Source of the DNA: Deinococcus indicus
GTDB lineage: Bacteria; Deinococcota; Deinococci; Deinococcales; Deinococcaceae
Reading direction: 5' to 3'
Assembly (NCBI RefSeq): GCF_002198095.1
Contig: NZ_NHMK01000030.1
Span: 124,001-188,000 of the forward strand
DNA: 64,000 bases
The notes beneath the pieces are model-generated. The model worked only from the letters and a program-made list of their open reading frames with translations. It was not told the origin of the DNA and ran no database searches. Each line of letters starts with the position of its first letter. Position 1 is the first letter of the stretch. Position numbers and translations under genes: made by a program. Of this stretch, positions 36,562 through 46,815 are shown piece after piece.

Positions 36562-37158
36562 TCAGTCGTCGTCGTAGCGTTCCTCGATGAAGGGATCGCC
36601 GCGCATGTGGTAGCCGTTCTTCTCCCAGAAACCGGGCCGGTCGGCGGCCATGAATTCCAGGCCGGTCAGCCACTTGGCGCTCTTCCAGAAGTACAGGTGC
36701 GGCACGACCAGCCGCAGCGGGCCGCCGTGCTCGGCGTCCAGGGGCTGCCCGTCGAAGGTGTGGGCCAGCAGGTTCTCAGGCCGCGTGAAGTCCTCCAGGC
36801 TCAGGTTGGTGGTGTACCCCCCCACCGAGTGCTGCATGACGTGGGTGGCGCCGGGTTTCAGTTGCAGGTGCTCCATCAGGTCCACGACGCGCACGCCGGT
36901 CCAGGTGGTGTCCAGTTTGCTCCAGTGCGTCACGCAGTGGATGTCGTACGTCAGGGTGGTCTGCGGCAGGGCCATCAGGTCCGCCCAGGTCAGGGTCTTC
37001 TCCTCGGCCAGTCCGGTCACGCGGATCACCACGTCCTGCGGCGCGTAGTGCTGCGTGGGGCCGTACGTCAGGACCGGAAAGCGGGTCGTGAGCGTCTGGC
37101 CGGGCGGCACGCGGCCTCCCATGTCGTCCGCCGGTTTCTTGAAGAATTTCCCGAGCAT
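36562..37158 (-). CDS. Sulfite oxidase-like molybdopterin oxidoreductase
   Basis: The 198-residue protein is a single molybdopterin-binding domain of the sulfite oxidase/MsrP group: TYDIHCVTHWSKLDTTWTGV contains the conserved cysteine that ligates molybdenum, HVMQHSVGGYTTNLSLEDFT follows, then HGGPLRLVVPHLYFWKSAKW. There is no Tat signal, so unlike MsrP it appears cytosolic. Members of this group are of unknown substrate. The start at ATG 37158 fits the domain boundary; a longer frame upstream is GC-rich but not family-like. It precedes mug. Confidence 0.85.
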   Translation of the reverse strand: MLGKFFKKPADDMGGRVPPGQTLTTRFPVLTYGPTQHYAPQDVVIRVTGLAEEKTLTWADLMALPQTTLTYDIHCVTHWSKLDTTWTGVRVVDLMEHLQLKPGATHVMQHSVGGYTTNLSLEDFTRPENLLAHTFDGQPLDAEHGGPLRLVVPHLYFWKSAKWLTGLEFMAADRPGFWEKNGYHMRGDPFIEERYDDD

Positions 37159-37411
37159 GGCTGCATTCAACACGCCCCCACCCCGCCCCGCACAGGGCGC
37201 AGGACACCTTCGGGGCGTGCATGAAGTGTTTCGATAGGCCCGCGCTCCCCCTGACGGGGAGGTGACCGGAGCGGCGCACCCTGCGGGACAGGGAACCCGC
37301 CCGGCCGGTGTATCCTGAAGGCACGACCGGGGGTCCTGACCTCTTCCCCCGTTGACGGCAGGCTCCCGGCCCAGTCGCGCCCAGCTGCGGGCGCAAGGAG
37401 AGTTGAGCCCC
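37159..37411. other. Divergent intergenic region with possible promoter
   Basis: This 253-bp region separates divergent genes. TGTATCCT near 37308 resembles an extended -10 for the plus-strand gene. No hairpin or repeat stands out. Confidence 0.4.
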
Positions 37412-38332
37412 ATGTCCGCATTTGATCAGGCCAAGCACGAAGTCGAGCGCGCCCGCTTCCTGGGGGACGTCCGCGACCTGCTGGCCATCCTGCGCCGCCA
37501 GCCGAACGAACTGCTGCCCTTCGAATGGGTCCGTCACCTCGCGCCGGACGGAGAGTTCCAGCGCGGCCTCCAGACCATTGAGGTCGATCACATCATCGGG
37601 TCGGTGGACCGGTACCGCGAGTTCGACCGGCACTACCTGCCCAAGGAACGCCACCTGGACGAACGCTGGATCGGGGTGCGCTCGGCGCAGTTGCAGGGCA
37701 AGGAGCTGCCCCCCATCCAGGTGTACAAGGTCGGGGACCTGTACTTCGTGAAGGACGGCAACCACCGCGTGTCCGTCGCCCGGCGCCAGGGTCAGAAGTA
37801 CATCGACGCGTACGTGATCGAGCTGCACGTCGCCGTGCCGCCCGAGGAGGACGACACCCTCAAGACCCTGATCATCAAGGGCGAGTACGCGCAGTTCCTG
37901 AAGGCCACGAACCTGGACCGGACCGTGCCCGGCCACCGCGCCATCCGTTTCACGACGCCCGGCCGCTACGAGCGCCTGCTGGAGCACATCCGCACCCGCC
38001 AGTACTTCCTGGACCGCAAGCCCGAACGGGCCGGGCTGCCCCCCGTGACCTTCGAGGAGGCGGCCGAGAGCTGGTACCACCGCCTGTACGCCCGCATCGT
38101 CGAGAACATCGAGAAGCACGACGTCATGACCCGCTTTCCCGGCCGCACCGAGGCGGACCTGTACCTGTGGATCATGGATCACCGTTACTTCCTGACCCAG
38201 AAGTACGGGCATGACGTGGGCAGCGAGGAAGCCACCATCGACTTCGGCGCGAACCACGCCCCGCCCGCCTACAAACGCCTGGGCCAGCGCATGCGCCTGA
38301 TGCTGCGCGGCCGCCTGCACCCCACCATGTAA
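37412..38332 (+). CDS. ParB/sulfiredoxin-fold-like protein (306 residues)
   Basis: The central part has the ParB N-terminal nuclease-like signature: QVYKVGDLYFVKDGNHRVSV with GNHRVSVAR, preceded by VDHIIGSVDRYREFDRHYLP. The C-terminal half is helical (EAAESWYHRLYARIVENIEK, LYLWIMDHRYFLTQKYGHDV). ParB-like proteins bind or cleave DNA, or regulate; proteins of this subtype have no assigned role. AAGGAGAG before ATG 37412 is a good ribosome site. An upstream in-frame ATG at 37352 is less likely. It is not in a parAB context. Confidence 0.75.
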   Translation: MSAFDQAKHEVERARFLGDVRDLLAILRRQPNELLPFEWVRHLAPDGEFQRGLQTIEVDHIIGSVDRYREFDRHYLPKERHLDERWIGVRSAQLQGKELPPIQVYKVGDLYFVKDGNHRVSVARRQGQKYIDAYVIELHVAVPPEEDDTLKTLIIKGEYAQFLKATNLDRTVPGHRAIRFTTPGRYERLLEHIRTRQYFLDRKPERAGLPPVTFEEAAESWYHRLYARIVENIEKHDVMTRFPGRTEADLYLWIMDHRYFLTQKYGHDVGSEEATIDFGANHAPPAYKRLGQRMRLMLRGRLHPTM

Positions 38333-38338
38333 TGCGGC

Positions 38339-38382
38339 GGGGGGAGTGGGGAGCGGGTCGCGGCTAACTCCCCACTCCCCCC
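38339..38382. terminator. Strong hairpin between convergent genes
   Basis: GGGGGGAGTGGGGAG (38339-38353) pairs perfectly with CTCCCCACTCCCCCC (38368-38382), a 15-bp stem with a 14-nt loop. There is no T-run. It lies between the ParB-like and M17 genes. Confidence 0.7.
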
Positions 38383-38392
38383 TGCCCTGCTG

Positions 38393-39721
38393 TCAGCGGG
38401 CCAGCACGTACTCCACCAGGGTCCCCACGCCCCAGCCGGTGGCGTTTTCCTCGCGGGCGGCGTTCCCGGCGATGTCCAGGTGCGCCCAGGGGCGGGTGAC
38501 GAACTGCTGAAGGAACAGCGCGGCCTTGATGCTGCCGCCCGCCGGTTGCAGGTCGCTGTTCCTCAGGTCGGCCAGCGTGCCCTTCTGGAAGGCTTTCAGG
38601 TACGGCTGGTGCAGCGGCAGTTCCCACACGAGTTCCCCGGCGGCCAGCGCGGCGGCCTTCAGTCGGTCGGTCAGGGCGGGGTCGCTGCTGAACAGCGCGG
38701 CGATGTCGTTGCCCAGGGCGCTGATCTTCACGCCGGTCAGGGTGGCGAGGTCCACGAGTTCGGTCGCGCCCTCCTGGCAGGCGACGGTCAGGGTGTCGGC
38801 CAGGACGAGGCGGCCCTCGGCGTCGGTGTTCGTGACCTCGACGTGCAGGCCGTTGGCGGCGCGGTAGATGTCGCCGGGGCGCATGGCGTCCGGGCCGACC
38901 ATGTTCTCGGCGGCGGCCACGTACGCGCGGACCTCGGTGCCTTCGGGGATGTGGGCGCGCAGGTCGGCCAGGGCGCGCATGGCGCCCAGCACGGCGGCCG
39001 CGCCACCCATGTCGTTCTTCATGCCGTACATCCCGGCCGGGGGTTTCAGCGAGTACCCGCCGGTGTCGAAGGTGATGCCCTTCCCGACCAGCGCCAGGGT
39101 GCGCGTGGCCTCGCCGCGTGCGGGAATGGTCACGCGGATCAGGCGCGGGCCGTGCGTGCTGCCGGCGGCGACGGCGGCCAGCAGGCCCATGCCGCGCGCC
39201 GTGATGTCCGCGCCGTCCCAGACGTCCACGTCCAGGCCCAGCGGTTCCAGGGTGCGGGCCTCGCGGGCCAGCGTGGCGGGGTTCAGGACGTTCGCGGGCG
39301 CGCTCGTCAGGTCGCGGGCGAAGGTCACGCCGGCGTGCAGGCCGGTCACGCGCGCGGCGTCCGCGCGGCTCAGGCCGTCGAGGGCCAGGGTCAGTTCCGG
39401 GCGGTCTGCGGGAGCGCGGTAGCGGGTGTCCTGCCACGCCCCGCCCAGGGCGGCCCCGGCCAGCGCGGCGGCGTACGGGGTAGCGGCCACCTGCACGGTC
39501 CCGGCGCGCAGCTCGCGGGCCAGTCGGGCCAGGGCGGCGCCCACCTCGCGGGCCTCGTCGGGGCTGGCGGGGGCCAGGGCGGCGGCCTCGTCGTGCGAGT
39601 CGCGGCGGGCGCGCAGGCGCACCTCGCCGGGCTTCAGGTCGCGGGTCACGCGGTCGGCGTCGTCCGGGCCGACGAACGAGAGGGTCAGGTCGGCACGCTC
39701 CAGAGTGTGGACAAGGGGCAT
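38393..39721 (-). CDS. M17 leucyl aminopeptidase family protein
   Basis: The 442-residue cytosolic exopeptidase has the M17 motifs: GKGITFDTGGYSLKPPAGMY, MKNDMGGAAAVLGAM and the signature NTDAEGRLVLADTL carrying two metal ligands. The N-terminal domain (MPLVHTLERADLTLSFVGPD) is divergent, as usual in this family. Cleavage of N-terminal residues from peptides is expected; some M17 members also bind DNA. ATG 39721 is six bases after TGTACT. A frame upstream to 39763 would add 14 residues. It is convergent with the ParB-like gene. Confidence 0.9.
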   Translation of the reverse strand: MPLVHTLERADLTLSFVGPDDADRVTRDLKPGEVRLRARRDSHDEAAALAPASPDEAREVGAALARLARELRAGTVQVAATPYAAALAGAALGGAWQDTRYRAPADRPELTLALDGLSRADAARVTGLHAGVTFARDLTSAPANVLNPATLAREARTLEPLGLDVDVWDGADITARGMGLLAAVAAGSTHGPRLIRVTIPARGEATRTLALVGKGITFDTGGYSLKPPAGMYGMKNDMGGAAAVLGAMRALADLRAHIPEGTEVRAYVAAAENMVGPDAMRPGDIYRAANGLHVEVTNTDAEGRLVLADTLTVACQEGATELVDLATLTGVKISALGNDIAALFSSDPALTDRLKAAALAAGELVWELPLHQPYLKAFQKGTLADLRNSDLQPAGGSIKAALFLQQFVTRPWAHLDIAGNAAREENATGWGVGTLVEYVLAR

Positions 39722-39810
39722 ACGCGCAGTACAGCACGGCCCGCGCCCGGCGGGTTCCGGCACGCGGGACGGCCCGCTCTGACAGGCCGGGCGGTATACT
39801 GCCCTTTACT

Positions 39811-40135
39811 GTGACTGGCTCTATTCAAATTACCGAGGCGGCCCTCGCCTCGCTTATCGGGCTGATCGCCCATGAGATTCCCGGCGTGGTGGGCATGGCT
39901 CCCGCGAACCTGAAAGAGGGCATCAGCCGGGTGCTGGGGCGCGCGAACGTCAGTGACGGCGTGGTCATCAGCCGCGACGGGAACCGCTTCGCGGCGGACC
40001 TGTACGTGGTCGTCGCGTACGGCGTCAGCATTCCCACGGTCGCGCGCAATATCGTCGAGCGCGTGGAACACACCCTGAAAACCCAGGCGGGCACCGAACT
40101 GACCGCCATCCGCGTGCATGCCGTGGGGGTGCAGC

Positions 40136-40143
<8 letters not shown>
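39811..40143 (+). CDS. Asp23/Gls24 family envelope stress protein
   Basis: The 110-residue protein starts at GTG 39811 (TGSIQITEAALASLIGLIAH) and has the Asp23 pattern VVGMAPANLKEGISRVLGRA, ADLYVVVAYGVSIPTVARNI and VEHTLKTQAGTELTAIRVHA. Such proteins precede fakA-type genes in many bacteria (yloU-yloV in Bacillus) and may link fatty acid kinase to the membrane. TATACT (39794-39799) lies ten bases before the GTG. The coding region overlaps fakA by eight bases. Confidence 0.88.
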
Positions 40144-41770
<1,627 letters not shown>

Positions 41771-41822
41771 ACAGGGAAAGGGGTCAGTGGGTCGGTCGCC
41801 TGACCCGCACCCCTCAGAGACA

Positions 41823-41862
41823 GAAGCAGGGAGCGTCGGCGGTGGCCGACGCTCCCTGCTTC
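41823..41862. terminator. Bidirectional terminator between fakA and the VWD protein
   Basis: GAAGCAGGGAGCGTCGGC (41823-41840) pairs perfectly with GCCGACGCTCCCTGCTTC (41845-41862) across a GGTG loop, an 18-bp stem with a short T-rich tail. Confidence 0.85.
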
Positions 41863-41897
41863 CTGCTGTTCCTGTCCTCTACGGCCCACTCCCCTCT

Positions 41898-44132
41898 TCA
41901 GCGGCAGTCCCCGGCGGGTACGGTCACGGTCTGCGTGCCCGTGAAGCGGTTGTTGGCGGTGCTCGCTTCGGGGAAGAACGCGCCGAAGTTCACGCGGGCG
42001 GCGTAGGTGTGCGCGCCGGGCGCCGTGGTGGGCTGCGCAGCGGGGTAGTACACGGGGACCGTGACGGTCACGCTCTCGCCGGGCGCCAGGGCGGGCAGGC
42101 CCACGCCGTTGCCACGGTAGCCGGCGCCCAGGGTCTCGTCGCGGGTGTCCACGACCTGCGCGAGGCCCACGTCGCTGCGGGCGGGGCTGGGGGCCGCGCC
42201 GACGTTCCGGACGGTCACGCGGGCGTTCACGAGGGGCGCGCCGCCCGCGCAGGTGCCGCTGTACGCGGCGCTGAACGCGGTGACGGTCAGGTCCGGCAGG
42301 GCGAGGCGCACCTGATCACGGGCGGGTTGCGTGTCGGCGCTGCTCGCCGCGAAGCGGGGGTTTTCGGTCAGGGCCACGTCGGTCACGCAGCGGTCCAGCA
42401 GCAGCGGATCGGTGACCCCCGCCGCGCGGCAGGTCGCCTCGGCCCCGGCAGCGGCGCCCGCCGGGACGACCGGCGGCGCGGACGGGAAGGCCGGATCGTC
42501 GAAGCCTCCGAACCGCTGGCCCTCGTCGTACACGAACAGCGACTCGGCGGGGGTCGGCACCCGCCAGGAGTTCCCGAAGGTGCCGTACAGGTCGGCAGGC
42601 GTCACGGGGCTGCTCAGGACCGCGCCGCCGCGCGCAGTCAGGTCGTTGGTGGTCACACCGTCGAAGTTCCCCCACACGCCCCGCACCCGCCCGCGCCGGG
42701 CGTCCGGGAGGGTCAGGCGGGCGTCCAGGTAGGCGCCATTGTTCGTGATCGCCAGCCGCTCCCCGCCGGGGAACTCCAGGGTGTACACGTTGCCGCTCTG
42801 GGTAACGCGGTGCCCGCCGCCCAGGTCCAGGCCCCCGGCGGGCACGTCCGTCCGCACCCCCGCCTCGCCGATGCGAAGCGCGGGAATCATTCCGGCGTAC
42901 ACGCCCACCTTCTGCCCGTTCATGCGGGTAGCGACCGCCGTGTTCACGCTGACGACGCTGCTGCCGCCCCAGGGACGCTGGCGGGCCTGCACCCGGAAGC
43001 CGTCCGTGACGCTCTGGGTCAGGTCGAACTCCCCGACCGCCTGGAATTCCAGGGCTGTCTGGTCCAGCGTGATCAGGTGCGGGTCGCCCCAGCTGACCGC
43101 CGGGGGGTTCGGCGCGGCGGCCTGCACGGTCACGTCCCGCCCGGCCTCGTTCCCGTTGCGGATCGCCATGCGCGAGTCCGGCGTGAAACTGCCCACGAAC
43201 GCCCCGTCGTTGTAGGCGTACACGCGGACCTTCACGGTCTGCCCCGTCGGGAGCGCGCCCGCCGGGATGCTGAAACTGCGCGCCGAGCCCGGCAGGTCCC
43301 CGGACCGCCACGCGTGCCCCGCGCCGCCCGTCACCCAGGTGGCGGACACCACGAACCGCTGCGGGTTGCTCGCGGACGTCCACGCGACCGGCAGCGCCGC
43401 CGACGCCGCGAGGCTGCTGCCCGCCGCCGGGGCGGTCAGGGCGGGCGCTTCGGGCACGACGTCCGACGCGAACACCAGGCACTCGCCGGCCCGCGTCAGC
43501 AGATTCAGCGGCGCACCCACCGCCACGGGGGCCGGGAGGGTCCCCTGGAACAGCCCTCCGCCCGACGCGGCGAGGGTCGTGCCGTTCACGGTGACGGTCA
43601 CGGGCACGGTGGCCGCGCCGCCCACCCGCACGTTCTGCGACTGTGCGCCCATGTCCGTGCCCTGCACCGGGTAGCGCGCGCACACCAGCGGCCCGCCCGA
43701 CCCGGGCACCGGCGACAGGGACGCGGCCAGTTTCGCCTCGCCCAGCGCCACCACCCGGAAGTCGTACCGCTGCCCGTTCTTCAGGCCCTTCGCCCGGAAC
43801 GACATCGGCCCGCCCGCCTTGCCGGGCAACAGCGGTTGCGCCGTCAGCTTCTGCCCACCCTGGTACACGTCGTACCCGGCCGCCCGCGCGTCACCGGGCC
43901 ACACCAGCGTCACCGCGCCGTCGTCCGGCAGCACCAGCAGTTGCGGCCCCAGCACGGCGCGCAGCACGTTCGGGTTCAGCACCGGCTGTAGCGGATTGAG
44001 CGTCCCCTGCGCCATCAGACCCTGTGCCATCAGACCCTGCGCCACAACACCCTGCGCGCCCGCCGCGCCCAGCAGCGTCAACGTGACCAGCCCACCCACC
44101 ACGGCCCCCAGTCCCTTTCGCGTGTTCAGCAT
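41898..44132 (-). CDS. Secreted protein with von Willebrand factor D-like domain
   Basis: From ATG 44132 the 744-residue protein starts with a signal peptide (LGAVVGGLVTLTLLGAAGA, then AQG). A fibronectin-like domain is suggested by VTLVWPGDARAAGYDVYQGG and RYDFRVVALGE. The VWD region is seen as VSWGDPHLITLDQTALEFQA, RGRVRGVWGNFDGVTTNDL and DLYGTFGNSWRV, with cysteines near the end. The C-terminus (TVRNVGAAPSPARSDVGLAQ, VTVPVYYPAAQP, RVNFGAFFPEASTANNRFTG) looks like a CARDB-type domain. It is probably a cell-surface or secreted adhesion protein. AAGGAGG precedes the ATG. Tandem AQGLM repeats lie at the signal cleavage region. Confidence 0.78.
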   Translation of the reverse strand: MLNTRKGLGAVVGGLVTLTLLGAAGAQGVVAQGLMAQGLMAQGTLNPLQPVLNPNVLRAVLGPQLLVLPDDGAVTLVWPGDARAAGYDVYQGGQKLTAQPLLPGKAGGPMSFRAKGLKNGQRYDFRVVALGEAKLAASLSPVPGSGGPLVCARYPVQGTDMGAQSQNVRVGGAATVPVTVTVNGTTLAASGGGLFQGTLPAPVAVGAPLNLLTRAGECLVFASDVVPEAPALTAPAAGSSLAASAALPVAWTSASNPQRFVVSATWVTGGAGHAWRSGDLPGSARSFSIPAGALPTGQTVKVRVYAYNDGAFVGSFTPDSRMAIRNGNEAGRDVTVQAAAPNPPAVSWGDPHLITLDQTALEFQAVGEFDLTQSVTDGFRVQARQRPWGGSSVVSVNTAVATRMNGQKVGVYAGMIPALRIGEAGVRTDVPAGGLDLGGGHRVTQSGNVYTLEFPGGERLAITNNGAYLDARLTLPDARRGRVRGVWGNFDGVTTNDLTARGGAVLSSPVTPADLYGTFGNSWRVPTPAESLFVYDEGQRFGGFDDPAFPSAPPVVPAGAAAGAEATCRAAGVTDPLLLDRCVTDVALTENPRFAASSADTQPARDQVRLALPDLTVTAFSAAYSGTCAGGAPLVNARVTVRNVGAAPSPARSDVGLAQVVDTRDETLGAGYRGNGVGLPALAPGESVTVTVPVYYPAAQPTTAPGAHTYAARVNFGAFFPEASTANNRFTGTQTVTVPAGDCR
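44012..44050 (-). repeat. Short tandem repeat in the VWD protein signal region
   Basis: The unit GCCATCAGACCCTGT/C is repeated, coding for AQGLM copies on the minus strand (AQGVVAQGLMAQGLMAQG). It provides several AXA-like signal peptidase sites. Confidence 0.6.
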
Positions 44133-44268
44133 GAGTCCTGCCTCCTTCCCGGCATGCCCGCCGAGTTGAGGACAGCGTAGAAAAGCCCCCGTGAGCGGCC
44201 CATGATCACCCGCGCCGGGAGCGTGATCAGGCACACCCGGACTGCCGGCTGCTGTCAGCCTTCTGCCA

Positions 44269-45258
44269 TCAGCCTTCCGCCGCCCCGAAGATGTCCAGCG
44301 GCAGGAAGGCGCTGACGGTGTAGTGGGGGGCGTCCACGATCTGACTGATCTTCAGGTCCACGCAGGCGCTGGCGAGGACGTAGGCGTCTTCCAGGCTCAG
44401 GCCGCGCGCTTGCAGGCGGCGCAGCAGAGCGCGCAGGGCGATGCGGGCGGCCTCCATCAGGTCGGGGTGGTGGCCGGTGGTGGCGTGCCACGCGCGGCTG
44501 CTGCCGCCGGGGGTGGTCGTGGCGAACTCCGGGGTGGTGATTCCGGCCTGCGGTTCGACGTGGACGCGCAAGGTCAGTTGCCCGGCGGTTTCGATGCCGG
44601 TGCCGCTGACCTCGCCGTCGCCCTGCGCGCCGTGCAGGTCCCCGGCGGACAGGAGGGCGCCGGGCACCTCGACCGGCAGCCAGAGGGTGCTGCCCACCAC
44701 GAGTTGCCGGATGTCCATGTTCCCGCCGACGTGGCGGGGCGGCGCGGTGGGGTGCGCCCCCGGCGCGGCCGGGGCGACGCCGATCACGCCGGGGAACGGC
44801 GCGAGCGGCACGCGGATGCCGGGCCGGAAGTCAGCGTGCGTGCCGGCGCGCAGGTCCCAGAAGTGCGTGTGGGGGCGCAGCCCCTCGGCGGCCAGGGCGG
44901 CGTCGAGCAGGCCGATGCCGTCCGGGCGGCAGCCAGTCCAGCCCCACGCGGCGGTCTGCACGTCCAGGATCTCGATGCGCAGGGCGTCGCCGGGCTGCGC
45001 GCCGCGCACGTGAACGGGGCCGGTCAGGGGGTGGCCGCGCGGGCCGGGGCGTTGCGGGTGGGCGTCCGCGACGATCAGGGGCAGCAGTTCGGGCGGGGCG
45101 TTCAGTTCGCCGTTCGCGACCCGGCGGGCCACGCCGCCGTCCGAGGCGTCCAGGGTGTGCAGCGTGACGGTGTCGCCGCTGTCCACGGTCAGCGCAGGTG
45201 GCAGGGCGTGGTCCCAGACGGTGTGGACGGCGCCGGTCCCCAGGGAGTGGTGGGTCAT
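44269..45258 (-). CDS. Acetamidase/formamidase family protein
   Basis: The 329-residue enzyme belongs to the FmdA/AmdA group, which hydrolyses formamide or acetamide to ammonia and acid. Family segments are THFWDLRAGTHADFRPGIRV, HVGGNMDIRQLVVGSTLWLP, and LLSAGDLHGAQGDGEVSGTG with the catalytic Asp/His region. DLMEAARIALRALLRRLQAR and SLEDAYVLASACVDLKISQI follow. The leaderless start is clear: TATCCT, seven bases, ATG 45258. It diverges from murF with only 39 bp between starts. Whether formamide or acetamide is the substrate cannot be told. Confidence 0.85.
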   Translation of the reverse strand: MTHHSLGTGAVHTVWDHALPPALTVDSGDTVTLHTLDASDGGVARRVANGELNAPPELLPLIVADAHPQRPGPRGHPLTGPVHVRGAQPGDALRIEILDVQTAAWGWTGCRPDGIGLLDAALAAEGLRPHTHFWDLRAGTHADFRPGIRVPLAPFPGVIGVAPAAPGAHPTAPPRHVGGNMDIRQLVVGSTLWLPVEVPGALLSAGDLHGAQGDGEVSGTGIETAGQLTLRVHVEPQAGITTPEFATTTPGGSSRAWHATTGHHPDLMEAARIALRALLRRLQARGLSLEDAYVLASACVDLKISQIVDAPHYTVSAFLPLDIFGAAEG

Positions 45259-45265
45259 GCGGGTC

Positions 45266-45289
45266 AGGATAGGGCGGGGCCGGTATGCT
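45266..45289. promoter_or_regulatory. Divergent leaderless promoter pair of formamidase and murF
   Basis: On the minus strand TATCCT (45266-45271) is seven bases from ATG 45258. On the plus strand TATGCT (45284-45289) is eight bases from ATG 45298. The two -10 boxes are 12 bp apart, so simultaneous occupancy by two polymerases is unlikely. Confidence 0.7.
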
Positions 45290-45297
45290 GGTGCGTC

Positions 45298-46590
45298 ATG
45301 GTCGATCCTTTCTGCGCGTTGCCCTTTTCCGCCGCTGTTCACCCGGAGGCCCGCCCGGCGCGGCGCCTGACGTGGGATTCGCGCGAGGCCGGCCCGGACG
45401 TGGCGTTCGTGGCGCTGCCCGGCGAGCGGATGCACGGCAACGCCTTCGTGGAGCAGGCGCTCGCGGCGGGCGCACCGTTCGTGCTGACGGACCTGGACGT
45501 GCCGCGCGCGGTCCGCGTGGACGACGCGCAGGCGGCGCTGTTCGCCTGGGCGCGCGCCGAGCGGGCGCGCAGTCCGCTGGTGGTGGGCGTGACGGGCAGC
45601 GCCGGGAAGACCACCGCGAAGAGTTTCGTGGCGGCGGCGCTGGACGCGCAGTTCATGCCGGTGTTCAACACCATGCCCGCCATCGCCTGCTTCCTGATCG
45701 AGCTGGGCGGCAGCGGGCGGCCGCTGGTGGTCGAGATGGGCATCGACCGGATCGGCGAGATGGCCGAACTGGTGGACCTGGTGCGCCCGGACGTGGGCGT
45801 GATCACCAGCATCGGCCCGGCGCACCTGGAGCAGCTGGGCAGCATCGAGGGCATCGTGCGGGAGAAGGGCGTGATCCTGCGCGGCGTGGACGGCCGCCCG
45901 GTGCGTGGGCTGGTGGGAGCGCAGGCGTCTGCCTTCTATCCGGGGGTGGACAGTTACGGGTTCGGGCCGGTCACGCACGCGGGCGAGGACCTGACCGTGA
46001 CAGCGCAGGGCGCGTCGTTCCGGTTCGCGGGCGTGCCCGTCACGTTGCCGCTGGCGGCGCGGGTGCAGGCCGAGGCGGCGGTGCTGGCCCTGACGCTGGC
46101 GCACGAGGCGGGCGTGCCGCTTCCCGAGGCAGCGGCCCGGCTGGCGGCGGTCAGCGTGCCGGGCGGCCGGTACCGGGTGCATCCGGGGCGGTTCACGGTG
46201 ATCGACGACGCGTACAACGCCTCGCCGGTGGCGGTGCGGGCGGCACTGGACGCCCTGAACGGCTGGCCGGGCCGGCGGATCAGCGTGCTGGGCCGCATGC
46301 TGGAACTCGGGCCGACCGAGCGGGACCTGCACGCCGGGGTAGGCGCGTACGCCCGCACGCAGGCGGACCTGACCTTCGGGGTGGGCGCCTTCGCGGCCGA
46401 GCTGGGCGACCGGGCCTTCGCGACCGTGCCGGAACTGACGGCCGCCCTGCTGGCCGAGGTGCGGGACGGGGACGTGCTGCTGGTCAAGGCCAGCCGGGGC
46501 ATCAGCTGGACGCCCGAACGCCGCGCGCAGGAGGGCGTGGGCCTGGACGTGGTGGTGCGCGCCCTGCTGGCCGCGCGGGACGCGGAGTAA
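45298..46590 (+). CDS. murF: UDP-N-acetylmuramoyl-tripeptide--D-alanyl-D-alanine ligase
   Basis: MurF adds D-Ala-D-Ala to the peptidoglycan precursor in the cytoplasm. The 430-residue protein has the ligase ATP loop VVGVTGSAGKTTAKSF, FNTMPAIACFLIEL, VVEMGIDRIGEMAELV, VITSIGPAHLEQLGSIEGIV with REKG, and DDAYNASPVAVRAALDAL, all MurF hallmarks. The N-terminal uridine-binding domain (TWDSREAGPDVAFVALPGER, HGNAF) is present. TATGCT eight bases upstream suggests a leaderless start. No other mur gene is adjacent, so it is not in a dcw cluster. The stop TAA (46588-46590) is the left duplication of an R1 element. Confidence 0.92.
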   Translation: MVDPFCALPFSAAVHPEARPARRLTWDSREAGPDVAFVALPGERMHGNAFVEQALAAGAPFVLTDLDVPRAVRVDDAQAALFAWARAERARSPLVVGVTGSAGKTTAKSFVAAALDAQFMPVFNTMPAIACFLIELGGSGRPLVVEMGIDRIGEMAELVDLVRPDVGVITSIGPAHLEQLGSIEGIVREKGVILRGVDGRPVRGLVGAQASAFYPGVDSYGFGPVTHAGEDLTVTAQGASFRFAGVPVTLPLAARVQAEAAVLALTLAHEAGVPLPEAAARLAAVSVPGGRYRVHPGRFTVIDDAYNASPVAVRAALDALNGWPGRRISVLGRMLELGPTERDLHAGVGAYARTQADLTFGVGAFAAELGDRAFATVPELTAALLAEVRDGDVLLVKASRGISWTPERRAQEGVGLDVVVRALLAARDAE

Positions 46591-46751
46591 TACGGACTGC
46601 CGTTTGTTTCGCCGACCATCCGGAACTTCACCGCCCCTGCCGGCTCCACGTCCGGAGGGGCGTTTTTCTCCTGCTCTGCGGGGCAGCTCTCCGAGTCGCA
46701 TCCGCTCGGACCGGGCGGGCTTTGCAGCCCATTCAACCGGCGTCCGGATAA
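46588..46751 (+). repeat. R1 interspersed element flanked by TAA duplications
   Basis: It runs TAA-TACGGACTGCCG to CGGCGTCCGGA-TAA. The left TAA is the murF stop. This is the copy whose flanking triplet is TAA on both sides, showing that the duplicated triplet follows the target and is not part of the element. Confidence 0.87.
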
Positions 46752-46815
46752 GGGCTGCGGGCCGGCGTCAGGACGCCCTCACGGGAGGTCCGGGCCGGCG
46801 GGTCAGAATGCGGGC

